DNA from: Selenomonadaceae bacterium
Lineage (GTDB): Bacteria; Bacillota; Negativicutes; Selenomonadales; Selenomonadaceae
Assembly (NCBI GenBank): GCA_030523645.1
Contig: JAUNIB010000001.1
Span: 434,001 to 498,000 of the forward strand
DNA length: 64,000 nt
Direction of reading: 5' to 3'
How positions within the stretch are numbered: the first letter of the stretch is position 1; every line of letters starts with the position of its first letter. The notes beneath the pieces were generated by a model. That model did no database searches and had not been told where the DNA came from. It saw nothing but the letters and a program-made list of their open reading frames with translations. Below are positions 24,383-35,031 of the stretch, one piece after another. A program made the position numbers and the translations under genes.

Positions 24383-27043
24383 ATGGCTGAAATTCAGGAA
24401 AACAATATTCCTAAGGTCTATGACCCAAAATCTTTTGAAACAAAATGGTACAGCTATTGGGAGAAGCGCAAACTCTTCCATGCTGAGGTAAATGATAAAC
24501 CGGCATACAGCATTGTAATTCCGCCGCCGAATGTCACCGGCCAGCTTCACATGGGCCATGCTATGGACAATACCCTTCAGGATATTCTTATCCGCTATCA
24601 TCGCATGCGGGGGGATAATACCCTGTGGATGCCGGGCTGTGACCATGCCGGTATTGCTACTCAGGCAAAGGTAGAGGAGTCTCTCCGTGCAGAGGGTCTC
24701 AGCCGCTACGATCTGGGCCGCGAGAAATTCCTTGAGCGTGTCTGGGCGTGGAAAGAGAAGTTCGGCAATCGTATTATGAGCCAGCTTCGTTCTCTCGGTT
24801 CTTCCTGCGATTGGGACAGAGAGCGTTTCACTATGGACGAAGGCTGCTCCCGAGCTGTTCGTGAAGTATTTGTCAGCCTCTATGAGGATGGTCTGATTTA
24901 TCAGGGTACCCGCATTACGAACTGGTGCCCCAGATGCAATACTGCTCTCAGTGATATTGAAGTTGAGCATGAGAATGAGGCCGGACATCTTTGGCATATC
25001 CGCTATCAGGTTGAAGGTACCGACCAGTATATAGAGGTTGCTACAACCCGTCCGGAAACTATGCTCGGTGATACCGGTGTCGCTGTTCATCCGGAGGATG
25101 AGCGATACACCGATATGGTTGGCAAGACTCTTATTCTTCCGCTTATCGGCCGCAGGATTCCGCTGTTTGCCGACAGCTATGTCGATCCGGCCTTTGGTAC
25201 CGGTGCTGTAAAGGTAACCCCGGCCCATGACCCCAACGACTTTGACATGGGTGAGCGTCATAATCTCCCGCAGCTCAAGGTAATCAATAATGACGGTACG
25301 ATGGCCGCCGATACCGGTAAGTATGCCGGTATGGACCGCTATGAATGCCGCAAGCAGATTGTAAAGGATTTGGAGGCTGCCGGTGCTCTAGTATCCGTCG
25401 AAGAGCATGAACATGCCGTCGGTCATTGCAGCCGCTGCAATACCACTGTTGAGCCGCTTGTTTCCAAGCAGTGGTTTGTAAAGATGGAAGGACTGGCAAA
25501 GCCGGCTATAGAGGCCGTTCAGTCCGGAAAAATTCAGTTTGTTCCCGAGCGCTTCACGAAGATTTATATCGGCTGGTTGGAGAATATCCGTGACTGGTGC
25601 ATTTCCCGCCAGCTTTGGTGGGGTCATCGCATCCCCGCCTGGTACTGCGATGAGTGCGGAGAGACCAGCGTATCTCGTACCGACCTTTGCAAGTGTCCTA
25701 AGTGCGGCAGTGAGAAGATTAATCAGGATCCGGATGTTCTCGATACATGGTTCAGCTCAGGCCTCTGGCCTTTTGAAACTATGGGCTGGCCTGATGAAAC
25801 TGCTGAGCTGAAGAAGTTCTATCCCACTTCTACCCTTGTTACAGGCTATGACATCATTTTCTTCTGGGTTGCCAGAATGGTAATGATGGGTCTGCGTTTC
25901 GGTAAAGATATTCCTTTCCGTCATGTATTCATTCATGGTCTCGTTCGCGACGAGCAGGGCCGCAAGATGAGTAAATCCCTCGGCAACGGCATTGATCCGG
26001 TTGAGGTTATTGATGAGTACGGTGCTGATACTCTGCGTTTCACTCTTGTAACAGGAAATACTCCGGGCAACGATACTCGTTTCTCAAAAAATCGTGTTGA
26101 AAGCGCCCGTAACTTTGCAAACAAGCTTTGGAATGCTTCTCGCTTCATGCTGATGAACCTTGATGGCTACGATGCAGACTTTGTTCCTGCACCGGAAGAC
26201 TACTCTCTGTCCGACCGCTGGATTCTCAGCCGTTACGCCCGTACTGCGGCAAGCGTTACTGGAGGTCTTGATAACTTTGAGCTTGGTGAGGCTGCCCGCA
26301 CTATTTATGAATTTATCTGGGGAGAGCTTTGCGACTGGTACATTGAGCTGTCCAAGGGTACTCTCTATAACAAAGATAATGAGCGGGCAAGAAAAACTGT
26401 TCAGTATGTCCTTGCCTATATTCTTGAGCATACTCTTCGTCTGCTTCATCCCTTCATGCCATTCATTACTGAAGAAATCTGGCAGAAGGTTCCTCATGCT
26501 GGTGAGAGCATCATGATTTCCCAGTGGCCTGCCGGTGAGGATAACAAGATTGATGAGGCTGCAGAAGCTGGTATGACCGCTATCATGGAGACTATCAAAT
26601 CAATCCGTAATATGCGGGCAGAGGTAAATGTTTCCCCGGCTAAGAAGAGTGCCGTTCTTCTGCATTTCACCGATGAGAAGCTCCGTGATATATTTGATGC
26701 AAATCAGCGATATCTCTTCGCTCTCGCCAATGCAGAGCCGCTGACCATTCTGCCGGCTGAGGCAGAGAAGCCGGAAAATGCCATGGCAGCAGTTGTTAAT
26801 GGCGTTGAGGTTTATCTGCCCCTTAAGGGTATGATTGATGTAGAGAAGGAAACGGCCCGTCTCCAGAAGGAAATGGCTTCTCTCAATCAAGAAATCGAGC
26901 GTACTCAGAAGAAGCTGGGCAACGAAGGCTTTGTTGCAAAGGCACCGGTCGCAGTTGTAGAAAAAGAGAAGGCAAAGCTGTCCGAAAATGAGGAAAAGCG
27001 CAAGTCTATTGCCGAGCGTCTTGAATATTTGGCATCACTTTAA
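24383..27043 (+). CDS. valS: Valine-tRNA ligase
   Basis: The 886-residue class I synthetase attaches valine to tRNA-Val and edits mischarged threonine. The HIGH-type motif is [14 protein letters not shown] near residue 52 and the KMSKS loop is [14 protein letters not shown] near residue 530. The CP1 editing domain ([19 protein letters not shown]) is complete, and paired CxxC groups (WCPRCN, CSRCN, CDECG, CKCPKCG) probably bind zinc. A C-terminal coiled coil ([24 protein letters not shown]) is the tRNA-binding arm typical of ValRS and distinguishes it from IleRS. GGGAGGAA precedes the ATG. Unlike many Firmicutes, folC is not next to it but lies downstream of leuS. Confidence 0.97.
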   Translation: MAEIQENNIPKVYDPKSFETKWYSYWEKRKLFHAEVNDKPAYSIVIPPPNVTGQLHMGHAMDNTLQDILIRYHRMRGDNTLWMPGCDHAGIATQAKVEESLRAEGLSRYDLGREKFLERVWAWKEKFGNRIMSQLRSLGSSCDWDRERFTMDEGCSRAVREVFVSLYEDGLIYQGTRITNWCPRCNTALSDIEVEHENEAGHLWHIRYQVEGTDQYIEVATTRPETMLGDTGVAVHPEDERYTDMVGKTLILPLIGRRIPLFADSYVDPAFGTGAVKVTPAHDPNDFDMGERHNLPQLKVINNDGTMAADTGKYAGMDRYECRKQIVKDLEAAGALVSVEEHEHAVGHCSRCNTTVEPLVSKQWFVKMEGLAKPAIEAVQSGKIQFVPERFTKIYIGWLENIRDWCISRQLWWGHRIPAWYCDECGETSVSRTDLCKCPKCGSEKINQDPDVLDTWFSSGLWPFETMGWPDETAELKKFYPTSTLVTGYDIIFFWVARMVMMGLRFGKDIPFRHVFIHGLVRDEQGRKMSKSLGNGIDPVEVIDEYGADTLRFTLVTGNTPGNDTRFSKNRVESARNFANKLWNASRFMLMNLDGYDADFVPAPEDYSLSDRWILSRYARTAASVTGGLDNFELGEAARTIYEFIWGELCDWYIELSKGTLYNKDNERARKTVQYVLAYILEHTLRLLHPFMPFITEEIWQKVPHAGESIMISQWPAGEDNKIDEAAEAGMTAIMETIKSIRNMRAEVNVSPAKKSAVLLHFTDEKLRDIFDANQRYLFALANAEPLTILPAEAEKPENAMAAVVNGVEVYLPLKGMIDVEKETARLQKEMASLNQEIERTQKKLGNEGFVAKAPVAVVEKEKAKLSENEEKRKSIAERLEYLASL

Positions 27044-27071
27044 TCTTCAGCTGAATTAGGTTTAAGAACTG

Positions 27072-27100
27072 AATGGGACGGATTATTCCGTCCCATTTTT
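27072..27100 (+). terminator. Terminator after valS
   Basis: Perfect ten-pair stem ATGGGACGGA (27073-27082) with TCCGTCCCAT (27087-27096), loop TTAT, T5. Confidence 0.93.
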
Positions 27101-27227
27101 CTGTTAGGAAGACTAAATTGTGACATTCTCAAAAAGTCTTTTAATCGTCATAAGGTGAAAAAATAAGTCGTAAAATACAGAGAAAAGTAAAAGTTGATAA
27201 CTTTTTGTCAAAGATGAGAAAAAATAG

Positions 27228-27256
27228 TTTACATTACTTTTGAATGACTATATAAT
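27228..27256 (+). promoter_or_regulatory. Promoter of the HD-GYP gene
   Basis: TTTACA at 27228-27233, 17-base spacer, perfect TATAAT at 27251-27256. The preceding 27101-27227 is AT-rich with no other signal seen. Confidence 0.75.
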
Positions 27257-27308
27257 TGTCGTGTGTTGTTTAAGCGTATAGTTCGATTCAACTTGAGGTG
27301 ATTAAAGA

Positions 27309-28409
27309 GTGCTGAAGCATTATGCAATTTATGAGTTGCAGCCAGGCATGAAACTGGGAAAAGATGTCCATAATGATCAGGGAGCCCGTTTGGCAGAAAC
27401 CGGTACGGTTCTTACTGATGCCATGATTGATGGCTTTGATAATTGGGGCATTTTTTCTGTAATTATTGACGAACCGGAGAAGGAAGCAGAGGGAGCGGCT
27501 GCAGCAAAGGTTGATCCGTCGGCTGAACATCTCTCTAATCCCAATTATATTCTCAACTATCGAATTAAGTTAACAGAGCTTCATGTTATCTACGACAAGA
27601 TGGCAACCACCTTTGAGATAGATAAAGATGCGGTTCTTCGTCTTGTTAATGATGACCGTTTTTGGGCACTTTGCCATGATAACAATGCGATAACCCAGCT
27701 TCACAGTCTGGACAGAAGTGATGAATATATTATTCACCACAGTCTGAATATGGGAATTCTGGCAGGTCTCATGGGAATATGGCTCAAAATGAACGAGGCC
27801 AGAAGAACACAGCTGGTAATAGCGGCTTTGCTTTGCGATTCCGGTATGCTGCAGATTCCTCTGTCCATCAGAGCGAAGAAAGGTAAGCTTGAAACAGATG
27901 AGATGAATCTCATTCGTCGCCATACAGTCCTCGGTCGCTCCATGATATTGGAGAGTGATCTGACAGCCGCAGAGGAAATTGCTGAAGGTGTTATCCAGCA
28001 TCATGAGCGAAATGACGGTTCCGGTTATCCGAAGGCGCTTCGTAAGGAACAGATTGGTGACTTCGGTCGTATCCTTGCACTGGTTGACATTTATGATGCC
28101 ATGGCATCCAATAGAAACTATGCTAAGCGTACTTCTCCTTTCGATATTTTCCAGGTGTTGTTCGATGATATCATGAACAATAAAATGGATACTGAGTATG
28201 GCGTCTGCTTCGTAAAGAATGTATGCCATTCCCTGAACGGTGCCTGGGGCATGTTGAGTAACGGTGAGAGGGCAAAGATTGTCTTCATAGATGAAACCAG
28301 AGTGAATGCTATGCCTATGGTGCAGACTGAGAGCGGAAAGTTTATTGATTTGAACACCAGCTCCGATGTAAAGCTGGAATACCTGCTCACCAGCGAAGAG
28401 ACAAACTGA
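27309..28409 (+). CDS. HD-GYP domain protein with altered metal site
   Basis: The 366-residue soluble protein. Residues 1-60 resemble the small beta domain often placed before HD-GYP (YELQPGMKLGKDVHNDQGARLAETGTVLT). Residues about 140-330 are an HD-GYP domain, normally a cyclic-di-GMP phosphodiesterase. HSLNMGILAGLMG, IRRHTVLG, IQHHERNDGSGYPKAL and ALVDIYDAMASNRNY are all kept, including the GYP motif. The metal-binding HD pair is changed: where active members have LLHDIGK, this one has LLCDSGM (Cys176-Asp177), so both the histidine and the motif lysine are lost. It may still bind c-di-GMP as a sensor or use a different metal set. GTG start with GAGGTG upstream. Single-gene unit. Confidence 0.85.
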   Translation: MLKHYAIYELQPGMKLGKDVHNDQGARLAETGTVLTDAMIDGFDNWGIFSVIIDEPEKEAEGAAAAKVDPSAEHLSNPNYILNYRIKLTELHVIYDKMATTFEIDKDAVLRLVNDDRFWALCHDNNAITQLHSLDRSDEYIIHHSLNMGILAGLMGIWLKMNEARRTQLVIAALLCDSGMLQIPLSIRAKKGKLETDEMNLIRRHTVLGRSMILESDLTAAEEIAEGVIQHHERNDGSGYPKALRKEQIGDFGRILALVDIYDAMASNRNYAKRTSPFDIFQVLFDDIMNNKMDTEYGVCFVKNVCHSLNGAWGMLSNGERAKIVFIDETRVNAMPMVQTESGKFIDLNTSSDVKLEYLLTSEETN

Positions 28410-28430
28410 TTATTCAGCCACATAATAAGT

Positions 28431-28456
28431 TAGCCGCCGAAACCGGCGGCTTTTTT
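28431..28456 (+). terminator. Terminator after the HD-GYP gene
   Basis: Stem AGCCGCCG (28432-28439) with CGGCGGCT (28444-28451), loop of four, T6. Confidence 0.92.
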
Positions 28457-28465
28457 CATGCTGAT

Positions 28466-28494
28466 TTGAAATCTCTTTTTGTTTGATGTATTAT
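28466..28494 (+). promoter_or_regulatory. Promoter of uvrB
   Basis: TTGAAA (28466-28471), 17-base spacer, TATTAT (28489-28494). No clear LexA box was seen around it. Confidence 0.7.
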
Positions 28495-28514
28495 CAAACA
28501 CGGAGGAAAAGAAA

Positions 28515-30569
28515 ATGGCTGTTAAATTTGAAAAAATCGAGACTGTAGCGGACAGACCTTTTAAGGTTTCAGCTCCGTTTATGCCGACAGGCGACCAGCC
28601 GGAGGCAATAGAAAATCTTGCAAAGGGTATTGAAAACGGACAGGAGGCTCAGGTTTTGCTTGGTGCCACCGGTACCGGAAAGACATTCACTATAGCGAAG
28701 CTGATAGAAAAGGTTCAAAAGCCGACTCTTGTGATAGCCCATAATAAGACGTTGGCGGCACAGCTGGCCAGTGAGTTTAAGGCATTCTTCCCGGATAATT
28801 ATGTGGGTTATTTTGTGTCCTACTACGATTATTATCAGCCGGAGGCGTATATTGCGCAGACTGATACCTACATTGAAAAGGATGCCTCAATAAATGATGA
28901 AATTGATGAGCTGCGTCATTCAGCAACCTGCTCATTGTTTGAGCGGCGTGATGTTATCGTTGTAGCCAGTGTTTCCTGTATATACGGACTGGGTTCGCCG
29001 GAAAGCTACCACGAGATGGTGCTTTCTCTTCATAAAGGTCAGGAAATATCTAGGGATGACATTCTTCGCAAACTTGTCTCCATACACTACGAGCGCAATG
29101 ACATTGCATTTGAACGAGATAAATTCAGAGTGCGGGGCGATGTCATAGAGGTTTTTCCGGCCTCCTACAATAATCGGGGAGTAAGAATAGAGCTGTTTGG
29201 GGATGAGGTAGACAGAATCCTGGAGTTTGATGTAACAACCGGAAATGTTTATGGGGAAAGACTTCATTCAATGATTTTTCCCGCATCCCATTATGTTACA
29301 GCAGACGAAGACCTTAAGCTTGCGGTGGCCTCCATTCAGGATGAGCTGGGAGAACGACTGCAGCAGCTTGAGGCTGAGAACAAGCTGCTGGAAGCTCAGC
29401 GGCTGAAGCAGCGGACAAATTACGACCTGGAGATGATAGAGGAGATGGGTTACTGCTCCGGCATAGAGAACTATTCACGCCATCTCACTCATAGGAAACC
29501 GGGGGAGGCACCCTATACACTGCTGGATTATTTCCCGGATGATTTTCTGATTGTTATGGATGAGTCCCATGTCACAATGCCGCAGCTTAGGGCAATGTAT
29601 GCCGGCGACCGCTCAAGGAAAATTTCTCTTGTTGACAACGGATTTCGTCTCCCGTCGGCTTTTGACAACCGGCCTTTGACCTTTGAGGAGTTTGAAGAGC
29701 GGATTAATCAGATAGTTTATGTTTCGGCTACCCCGGCAGAATACGAGCTGGGAAAAGCCCAGCAGGTAGTTGAGCAGATTATACGCCCCACAGGTATCGT
29801 TGACCCGGAAATAGAAATCAGGCCGTTGGAAGGTCAGATTGATGACCTGATGAGCGAGATAAAGCTTCGTTCAGCCAAAAATGAACGGGTTCTTGTCACT
29901 ACGCTCACCAAGAAAATGGCGGAAAATCTTACGGACTATCTGAAAGAAGCAGGGATAAAGGTAAAATACCTTCATTCTGATATTGCCACTTTTGAAAGAG
30001 CGGAGATAATCCGCGACCTGAGAGCCGGCGTATTTGATGTACTGGTGGGAATAAATCTTCTCCGTGAGGGCCTGGACATGCCGGAGGTTTCTCTTGTTGC
30101 CATCCTTGATGCTGACAAAGAGGGTTTCCTTAGGTCAGAGACATCACTGATTCAGACGGTAGGACGAGCGGCAAGAAACGCCGATGGTCATGTCATTATG
30201 TATGCTGACGAGGTAACCGGCTCTATGAAACGGGCCATTGATGAAACCAATCGCAGAAGGAGTGTCCAGCAGCAATACAACCGTAAGAATAATATCACCC
30301 CGATCACGGTAATGAAGCCTGTTAAGGATCTGATAGGAACAACAATCGTGTCGGAGACAGGCGTCTCAGTTGCCGCCGAAAGCAAGGCTGGCTATGAAGC
30401 AAAGCCGAAAGAAAAGCGGAAGCTGACAAAGAAGGATAAAGAGGCTTTGATTAAAACACTTACCAAGCAGATGCAGGATGCGTCGAGGTCGCTTGACTTT
30501 GAGAGGGCTGCGGAGCTGAGGGATATTATATTTGAACTGCAGGGAACAAGAGAGGTAAAGAAAAAATAG
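28515..30569 (+). CDS. uvrB: Excinuclease ABC subunit B
   Basis: The 684-residue UvrB verifies DNA damage and recruits UvrC in nucleotide excision repair. Walker A is [10 protein letters not shown] near residue 53. The damage-probing beta-hairpin region contains [13 protein letters not shown], and helicase motifs include [17 protein letters not shown] and [11 protein letters not shown]-terminal UVR motif ([23 protein letters not shown]) contacts UvrA/UvrC. The start is ATG 28515 with GGAGG nine bases upstream. The in-frame extension from 28479 overlaps the promoter and is rejected. uvrA, which often follows uvrB, is not here. Confidence 0.97.
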   Translation: MAVKFEKIETVADRPFKVSAPFMPTGDQPEAIENLAKGIENGQEAQVLLGATGTGKTFTIAKLIEKVQKPTLVIAHNKTLAAQLASEFKAFFPDNYVGYFVSYYDYYQPEAYIAQTDTYIEKDASINDEIDELRHSATCSLFERRDVIVVASVSCIYGLGSPESYHEMVLSLHKGQEISRDDILRKLVSIHYERNDIAFERDKFRVRGDVIEVFPASYNNRGVRIELFGDEVDRILEFDVTTGNVYGERLHSMIFPASHYVTADEDLKLAVASIQDELGERLQQLEAENKLLEAQRLKQRTNYDLEMIEEMGYCSGIENYSRHLTHRKPGEAPYTLLDYFPDDFLIVMDESHVTMPQLRAMYAGDRSRKISLVDNGFRLPSAFDNRPLTFEEFEERINQIVYVSATPAEYELGKAQQVVEQIIRPTGIVDPEIEIRPLEGQIDDLMSEIKLRSAKNERVLVTTLTKKMAENLTDYLKEAGIKVKYLHSDIATFERAEIIRDLRAGVFDVLVGINLLREGLDMPEVSLVAILDADKEGFLRSETSLIQTVGRAARNADGHVIMYADEVTGSMKRAIDETNRRRSVQQQYNRKNNITPITVMKPVKDLIGTTIVSETGVSVAAESKAGYEAKPKEKRKLTKKDKEALIKTLTKQMQDASRSLDFERAAELRDIIFELQGTREVKKK

Positions 30570-30574
30570 GCAAA

Positions 30575-30609
30575 AAACATCTCCTGTGTCATTGACGCAG
30601 GAGATGTTT
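30575..30609. terminator. Bidirectional terminator between uvrB and the SGNH gene
   Basis: A 16-pair inverted repeat (30575-30590 with 30594-30609, loop ATT) with T-rich flanks on both strands, including T6 on the minus side. The stop codon of the minus-strand SGNH gene lies inside the hairpin. Confidence 0.88.
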
Positions 30610-32223
30610 ATGTTTATTTACAATATTTGCCATGAGCATCTTGCCGGATACATCAGGATGAAGACCGTCTATTGCCAACTCGCCGGCCAGCAGTTTATTA
30701 TCCTGGTCATAGAAGTAAGGTTCAAGCTCGATGTAGTACGGCATCGTGCGGATATGATCGTTTACGATTTTGAGCTTCTGATTCCATTCGCTGTTGGTAG
30801 CAGAGTTAAAGGCCCGCATGATTTTCGGTGGATTCAGGGGCATTATTGTCATAAAGATTGGTCGGATATCATTCTTCTCGCAAACAGATCGGATGTCGTC
30901 AATATATCTGCACATATCGGCAGCGGTCATGTCGTTGCGAAGATTGTTCGTTCCTTCCATTATGAGAAGATTGTATGGATGCAGCGGCAGGACATCATTC
31001 TCAAATCGGGCAAGAGCAGCATCCAGTGTATCGCCGCTTTTACCAAGATTAATTGTAGGGAAGTCCAGATAACTGGTGTAGCTGTATTCAAGATTTGCAG
31101 GAGAGTAGGAGATTGCTCCGCCGCCGTGGGTGATGCTGTCACCAAAAGCAGCTGCGAAGGGCCGGCCTTCATACAGGGGGATGGAGAAAGCAGCCACATC
31201 GGAATAATGACCAACCTGATTGCCTTCACGGTCAAGCGCTCTCACACGCCAATAGTAGGTCGTTCCCGGCTCACCCCGAGGCAAATCGTCATAAAGGCAA
31301 ATCTTCTCATTGGCTGATTTGCGCCAAAGGGGATTATCAATAGGTTTGTTTTTATGCTCCTTATCGTATGGCCTGGTTGACAGCTCTACCTCGTAGTCGA
31401 GGCTTCTGTCTGCCAACGGTATCCAGTTATATACCGGATAAAGAGGCATACGGCCGGTTATCATCTTGTCATTTTCGTTAAGCATCGGACGGTCGGGATA
31501 AGGTAAAGAACTGTCAGCAAACAACTCGCTGGCTGGAGAGAATTCGCCCAAGGGCTCTCTGTCGAGATTAAGGGCAAGAACCCGCCAATAGAATTTTTTT
31601 ATTTCTTTTCCTTTGCCTTTCATGAAGTCTGTAAGGTCAACCTGACAACCGTTGGTATATATTCTTTCGGTAATATACAGGCTGTTGTCGGAGTCCTTGG
31701 CAGTGCCGCCTTCTGTTGAAGGCTTATCGGATAAAAGCTCCAGACGGTAGCAGGCAGCAGTCGGCACCGTGTGCCAAAGAAGAAACGGCTTGGCAGAGGC
31801 GGGAGTGTCCTTGGTGAAGCTGCTGATTAGGACAGGAACATTCTTTGCTTCATAGCGGGGGTTTACTACAGGGTCGAATGACCGTTCAAATGTGCCGAAC
31901 ATTCCGTAGGGTGTAATGATATACTCGGTGGGGACTGCGGAGGACTCCAGCTTGCAGGAAGGAGTCATTGAAAACTCGCTCTTTTCAATTCGACGCTCGG
32001 TTTGATTATTGCCTCGTCCCTTTGAGATTGATATCGTATCTATCCTGTAATAGCAAGGATAAGGAAGCTTGTCCCAGCTTAACACCTGTCCATTGGGAGT
32101 TTCGGTAAAAACTGCGTTTGCAGTAGTTCTTCCAAGGAAAAGCATACCGGATTTTTCTATTGCATAAGTGAAAGCAAGAAAAAACACAGTAATAACAAAG
32201 ACGAAAGAGAGAAACTTTTTCAT
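30589..32223 (-). CDS. Exported SGNH/GDSL-type esterase with Fn3-like modules
   Basis: The 544-residue protein starts with a short basic segment and a hydrophobic stretch (FLSFVFVITVFFLAFTYAI), a signal peptide or membrane anchor. Residues about 45-330 contain two or three repeats resembling fibronectin-type-III modules, each with a tryptophan-arginine strand (FYWRVLALN, YYWRVRALDREGN). The C-terminal 200 residues form an SGNH hydrolase: block I FGDSITHGGG, block III GTNNLRND and block V DGLHPDVSG with the catalytic Asp and His. It probably removes acyl groups from a surface polymer or lipid, substrate unknown. I chose the ATG at 32223 because it directly precedes the signal sequence. The ribosome site AGGTAT is weak. 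Confidence 0.82.
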   Translation of the reverse strand: MKKFLSFVFVITVFFLAFTYAIEKSGMLFLGRTTANAVFTETPNGQVLSWDKLPYPCYYRIDTISISKGRGNNQTERRIEKSEFSMTPSCKLESSAVPTEYIITPYGMFGTFERSFDPVVNPRYEAKNVPVLISSFTKDTPASAKPFLLWHTVPTAACYRLELLSDKPSTEGGTAKDSDNSLYITERIYTNGCQVDLTDFMKGKGKEIKKFYWRVLALNLDREPLGEFSPASELFADSSLPYPDRPMLNENDKMITGRMPLYPVYNWIPLADRSLDYEVELSTRPYDKEHKNKPIDNPLWRKSANEKICLYDDLPRGEPGTTYYWRVRALDREGNQVGHYSDVAAFSIPLYEGRPFAAAFGDSITHGGGAISYSPANLEYSYTSYLDFPTINLGKSGDTLDAALARFENDVLPLHPYNLLIMEGTNNLRNDMTAADMCRYIDDIRSVCEKNDIRPIFMTIMPLNPPKIMRAFNSATNSEWNQKLKIVNDHIRTMPYYIELEPYFYDQDNKLLAGELAIDGLHPDVSGKMLMANIVNKHKHLLRQ

Positions 32224-32248
32224 CAATATACCTGTTTTCACATAAATT

Positions 32249-32272
32249 ATATATGGCATTGATACCATATAT
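32249..32272. promoter_or_regulatory. Palindrome in the divergent SGNH/cobA intergenic region
   Basis: ATATATGG (32249-32256) and CCATATAT (32265-32272) form a perfect inverted repeat. Its left arm overlaps a minus-strand TATAAT (32251-32246) that could serve the SGNH gene, so an operator is plausible. No regulator is identified. Confidence 0.4.
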
Positions 32273-32292
32273 TAGAAATTTTTATCAAGTCA

Positions 32293-32301
32293 TGGTATAA
32301 T
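32293..32301 (+). promoter_or_regulatory. Extended -10 promoter of the cobalamin adenosyltransferase gene
   Basis: TGGTATAAT combines the TG extension and a perfect -10 box. No good -35. The leader would be about 80 bases, too short for a cobalamin riboswitch, and no B12-box was seen. Confidence 0.5.
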
Positions 32302-32389
32302 AAACGGTAAACCTGCATTAGTATATCATTTTTCAGACATTTATAAAGCTTTTGAGTGAAAATTTTTCATATTGTTTGAGGTGACTTTG

Positions 32390-32941
32390 ATGGAGAAGGA
32401 AACGGTTCAGGAGAAAAAAGGACTGGTGCTGATTCATACCGGAAACGGCAAGGGCAAAACCACGGCTGCTTTGGGCTTGGCAGCGAGAGCCTGGGGTGAC
32501 GGACTCCGTATACTCATCATGCAGTTCATTAAGGGCGGCTGGAAATATGGAGAGCTAAAAACAATCAAAACGCTGGGGGATATTGACGGCAGAATAGAAG
32601 TGCGACAGTGCGGCAAGGGATTTACTCAGCGGTGTGAGGATAAAACAGAGCATTGCAAAGCTGCCTGCGAGGCACTGAAAGAAGCCCGTGAAGAAATGCT
32701 CAGCGGAAAATGGGATATGATAATACTTGATGAGCTTAACTACGCGGTGAAATTTGAGCTTATCGAGGAGCATTGTGTACTTGATTTAATAAAGGAAAAA
32801 CCGGAGAATATTCATCTGGTTATCACCGGCCGGGATGTACGGCCGGCTATTGCCGATGCAGCAGACCTCGTTACAGAGATGCATCTTGTGAAGCATCCTT
32901 TCCAGAAGGGAATCAAGGCGCAGCAGGGAATCGAATTTTAA
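32390..32941 (+). CDS. cobO: Cob(I)yrinic acid a,c-diamide adenosyltransferase (CobA/BtuR type)
   Basis: The 183-residue P-loop enzyme transfers the adenosyl group of ATP to Co(I) corrinoids. Walker A is TGNGKGKTTAALGLAARA near residue 20. The family strands ILIMQFIKGGWKYGE and MIILDELNYAV, and the closing DLVTEMHLVKHPFQKGIKAQ[Q]GIE segment, are typical. The E. coli name for this family is btuR/cobA. The start is ATG 32390 with GAGGTG upstream. It stands alone in this window, but its product, adenosylcobalamin, is the cofactor of the methylmalonyl-CoA mutase encoded at 53070-55126. It can serve salvage or de novo synthesis, and no other cobalamin gene is near. Confidence 0.92.
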   Translation: MEKETVQEKKGLVLIHTGNGKGKTTAALGLAARAWGDGLRILIMQFIKGGWKYGELKTIKTLGDIDGRIEVRQCGKGFTQRCEDKTEHCKAACEALKEAREEMLSGKWDMIILDELNYAVKFELIEEHCVLDLIKEKPENIHLVITGRDVRPAIADAADLVTEMHLVKHPFQKGIKAQQGIEF

Positions 32942-32948
32942 TTATGAC

Positions 32949-32977
32949 TTGCAATAGCTGGTTAAAAGCGTTATTAT
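32949..32977 (+). promoter_or_regulatory. Promoter of ilvD
   Basis: TTGCAA (32949-32954), 17-base spacer, TATTAT (32972-32977). The leader is short (about 37 bases), so no T-box or leucine attenuator is present. Confidence 0.7.
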
Positions 32978-33020
32978 TAAGTTTACAGTTTTACATTATT
33001 TTTGAGAGGTAGGGTTTATT

Positions 33021-34679
33021 TTGAAAAGTGATGTTGTAAAAAAAGGTGCCACCCGCTGTGCGCATCGTTCTCTTTTCCATGCTATGGGCTACGGTCCGGA
33101 GGATTTGAAAAAGCCCCTTATCGGTATCTGCAATGCTTTCAATGAAGTTATTCCGGGTCATCTTCACCTGCGTGAGATTGCCGATGCAGCCAAGCTGGGT
33201 GTAGCAGCTGCCGGCGGTACTCCTTTTGAATTCCCTGCTATTGGTGTTTGCGACGGAATAGCAATGGGTCACACCGGCATGAAGTTCTCTTTGGCCAGCC
33301 GTGAGCTTATTGCCGACTCTATCGAGGCGGTTGCTACTGCAAGCGGCTTCGATGGCCTTATCCTCATTCCGAACTGCGACAAGATTGTTCCGGGTATGCT
33401 GATGGCAGCAGCCCGCCTTAATATTCCTTCTGTTGTTGTTTCCGGCGGTGCAATGCTTGCCGGTCGTTTCCAGGGCCGCGATATCAGCGTAAGTCAGGCA
33501 TTTGAAGCTGCCGGAAAATTTGCCGCTGGTCAGATGTCTGCCGAAGAAATGGAAGAACTGGAAGCCAATGCCTGCCCGAGCTGCGGAAGCTGTGCCGGCC
33601 TCTTCACGGCAAACTCCATGAATTGCCTTACCGAGGCTCTCGGTATGGGTCTCCCCGGAAACGGTACCATTCCGGCCGCTTACGCCGGACAGCGTCGTCT
33701 CCTGGCAAAGCGGGCCGGTGCTGTAGTAATGGATTTGATTGCCAAGGACATTAAGCCTCGTGATATAATGACTCGTGAGGCCTTTGAGAATGCAATTACC
33801 GTAGACAATGCAATCGGCGGCAGTTCCAATACCGTTCTCCATATTCCGGCTATTGCCCATGAAGCAGGCATCACTATTGAGCCGCCTCTCTTTGACGAAA
33901 TCAGCCAGAAGACTCCGTATATCACTAAGCTCAGTCCTGCAGGCAAGCATCACATGCAGGACCTCAACGAAGCCGGCGGCATTAATGCTGTAATGGCTGA
34001 GCTTGCAAAGAAAAACCTTCTCCATCTTGATGCCATGACCGTAACCGGTACTATGGGTGAGCGTATCAAGAACGCTAAAGTATTGAACTATGATGTAATT
34101 CATTCCGTAGATGCACCATATCGTGCGACCGGCGGTATCGCTATTCTGAAGGGTAACCTCTGCCCGAAGTATGCTGTTGTCAAAGCATCCGCTGTCAGCG
34201 AGGATATGCTGGTATACAGCGGTGTGGCTAAGTGCTACAACTCTGAGGAAGATGCCGTTAATGCCATCATGGATGGAAAGATTGTTGATGGTGATGTAGT
34301 TGTAATTCGTTATGAAGGCCCCAAGGGTGGTCCGGGCATGCAGGAGATGCTTAACCCGACTGCAGTAATAACCGGCCGCGGCCTGAAGGTCGGCCTTATC
34401 ACCGATGGTCGTTTCTCCGGTGCCAGCCAGGGTGCCTGCATTGGTCATATTTCTCCGGAGGCTATGGAGGGCGGTCTCATCGCTTTGATTGAGGACGGAG
34501 ATAAGATTTCAATCGATATCCCGAACCGCAAGCTGGAGCTGGAAGTTCCCGATGATGTTATTGAGAAGCGCCGGGCAGCCTGGGTAAAGCCTGAGCCGAA
34601 GATTAAGACCGGATATCTTGCCCGCTATGCGAAGCTCACCACATCGGCAAATACCGGTGCGGTAGTTACTGCAGACTGA
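33021..34679 (+). CDS. ilvD: Dihydroxy-acid dehydratase
   Basis: The 552-residue iron-sulfur dehydratase of valine and isoleucine synthesis converts 2,3-dihydroxy acids to 2-keto acids. Cluster-ligand cysteines are visible in [13 protein letters not shown] and in the [18 protein letters not shown] region. [21 protein letters not shown] near the C-terminus is the family signature. The start is TTG 33021 with an AGGTAGGG ribosome site, and no ATG fits before the conserved N-terminus. The gene is monocistronic here, without ilvB, ilvC or leu genes beside it. Confidence 0.96.
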   Translation: MKSDVVKKGATRCAHRSLFHAMGYGPEDLKKPLIGICNAFNEVIPGHLHLREIADAAKLGVAAAGGTPFEFPAIGVCDGIAMGHTGMKFSLASRELIADSIEAVATASGFDGLILIPNCDKIVPGMLMAAARLNIPSVVVSGGAMLAGRFQGRDISVSQAFEAAGKFAAGQMSAEEMEELEANACPSCGSCAGLFTANSMNCLTEALGMGLPGNGTIPAAYAGQRRLLAKRAGAVVMDLIAKDIKPRDIMTREAFENAITVDNAIGGSSNTVLHIPAIAHEAGITIEPPLFDEISQKTPYITKLSPAGKHHMQDLNEAGGINAVMAELAKKNLLHLDAMTVTGTMGERIKNAKVLNYDVIHSVDAPYRATGGIAILKGNLCPKYAVVKASAVSEDMLVYSGVAKCYNSEEDAVNAIMDGKIVDGDVVVIRYEGPKGGPGMQEMLNPTAVITGRGLKVGLITDGRFSGASQGACIGHISPEAMEGGLIALIEDGDKISIDIPNRKLELEVPDDVIEKRRAAWVKPEPKIKTGYLARYAKLTTSANTGAVVTAD

Positions 34680-34701
34680 TTGTCCGTCATTTGTTGCTAT
34701 T

Positions 34702-34752
34702 AAATCAAAAAGTGGTTGATGACTTATCGTTCATCAACCACTTTTTTGATTT
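34702..34752 (+). terminator. Terminator after ilvD
   Basis: Very long stem of about 20 pairs ending AAAGTGGTTGATGA/TCATCAACCACTTTTTT, with T6 in the descending arm and flanks that also pair. Confidence 0.92.
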
Positions 34753-34923
34753 AATTTATATCCATATAGGGAAAGAGACCACTAATTTGCATGAATATAG
34801 GTATATTGTCCTGCTGGAATTTAATGATTAGTTGAAATAATTAACTGAAAAAAGCGATGATGAGAAAACGGTCAAAAAAATCTAGGAAAAAAGGCGTGAA
34901 ATATAAATAGCGTTTATTTTAAC
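34753..34923. other. AT-rich intergenic stretch upstream of cheA
   Basis: Between the ilvD terminator and the cheA promoter. Very AT-rich, no open frame with a ribosome site, and no hairpin or repeat of note. Confidence 0.6.
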
Positions 34924-34952
34924 TTGAAAGAACACAGAAAGGCTGATAAAAT
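34924..34952 (+). promoter_or_regulatory. Promoter of the che operon
   Basis: TTGAAA (34924-34929), 17-base spacer, TAAAAT (34947-34952), a sigma-A type site. No sigma-28 (flagellar) consensus was recognised. Confidence 0.65.
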
Positions 34953-35031
34953 TATTATAGTTGTGTCTAATGGATTTGTGTACCCTTTTTGCTGGTAAAA
35001 TATAATTTTTACACAAAAGGAAGTGGGATAT

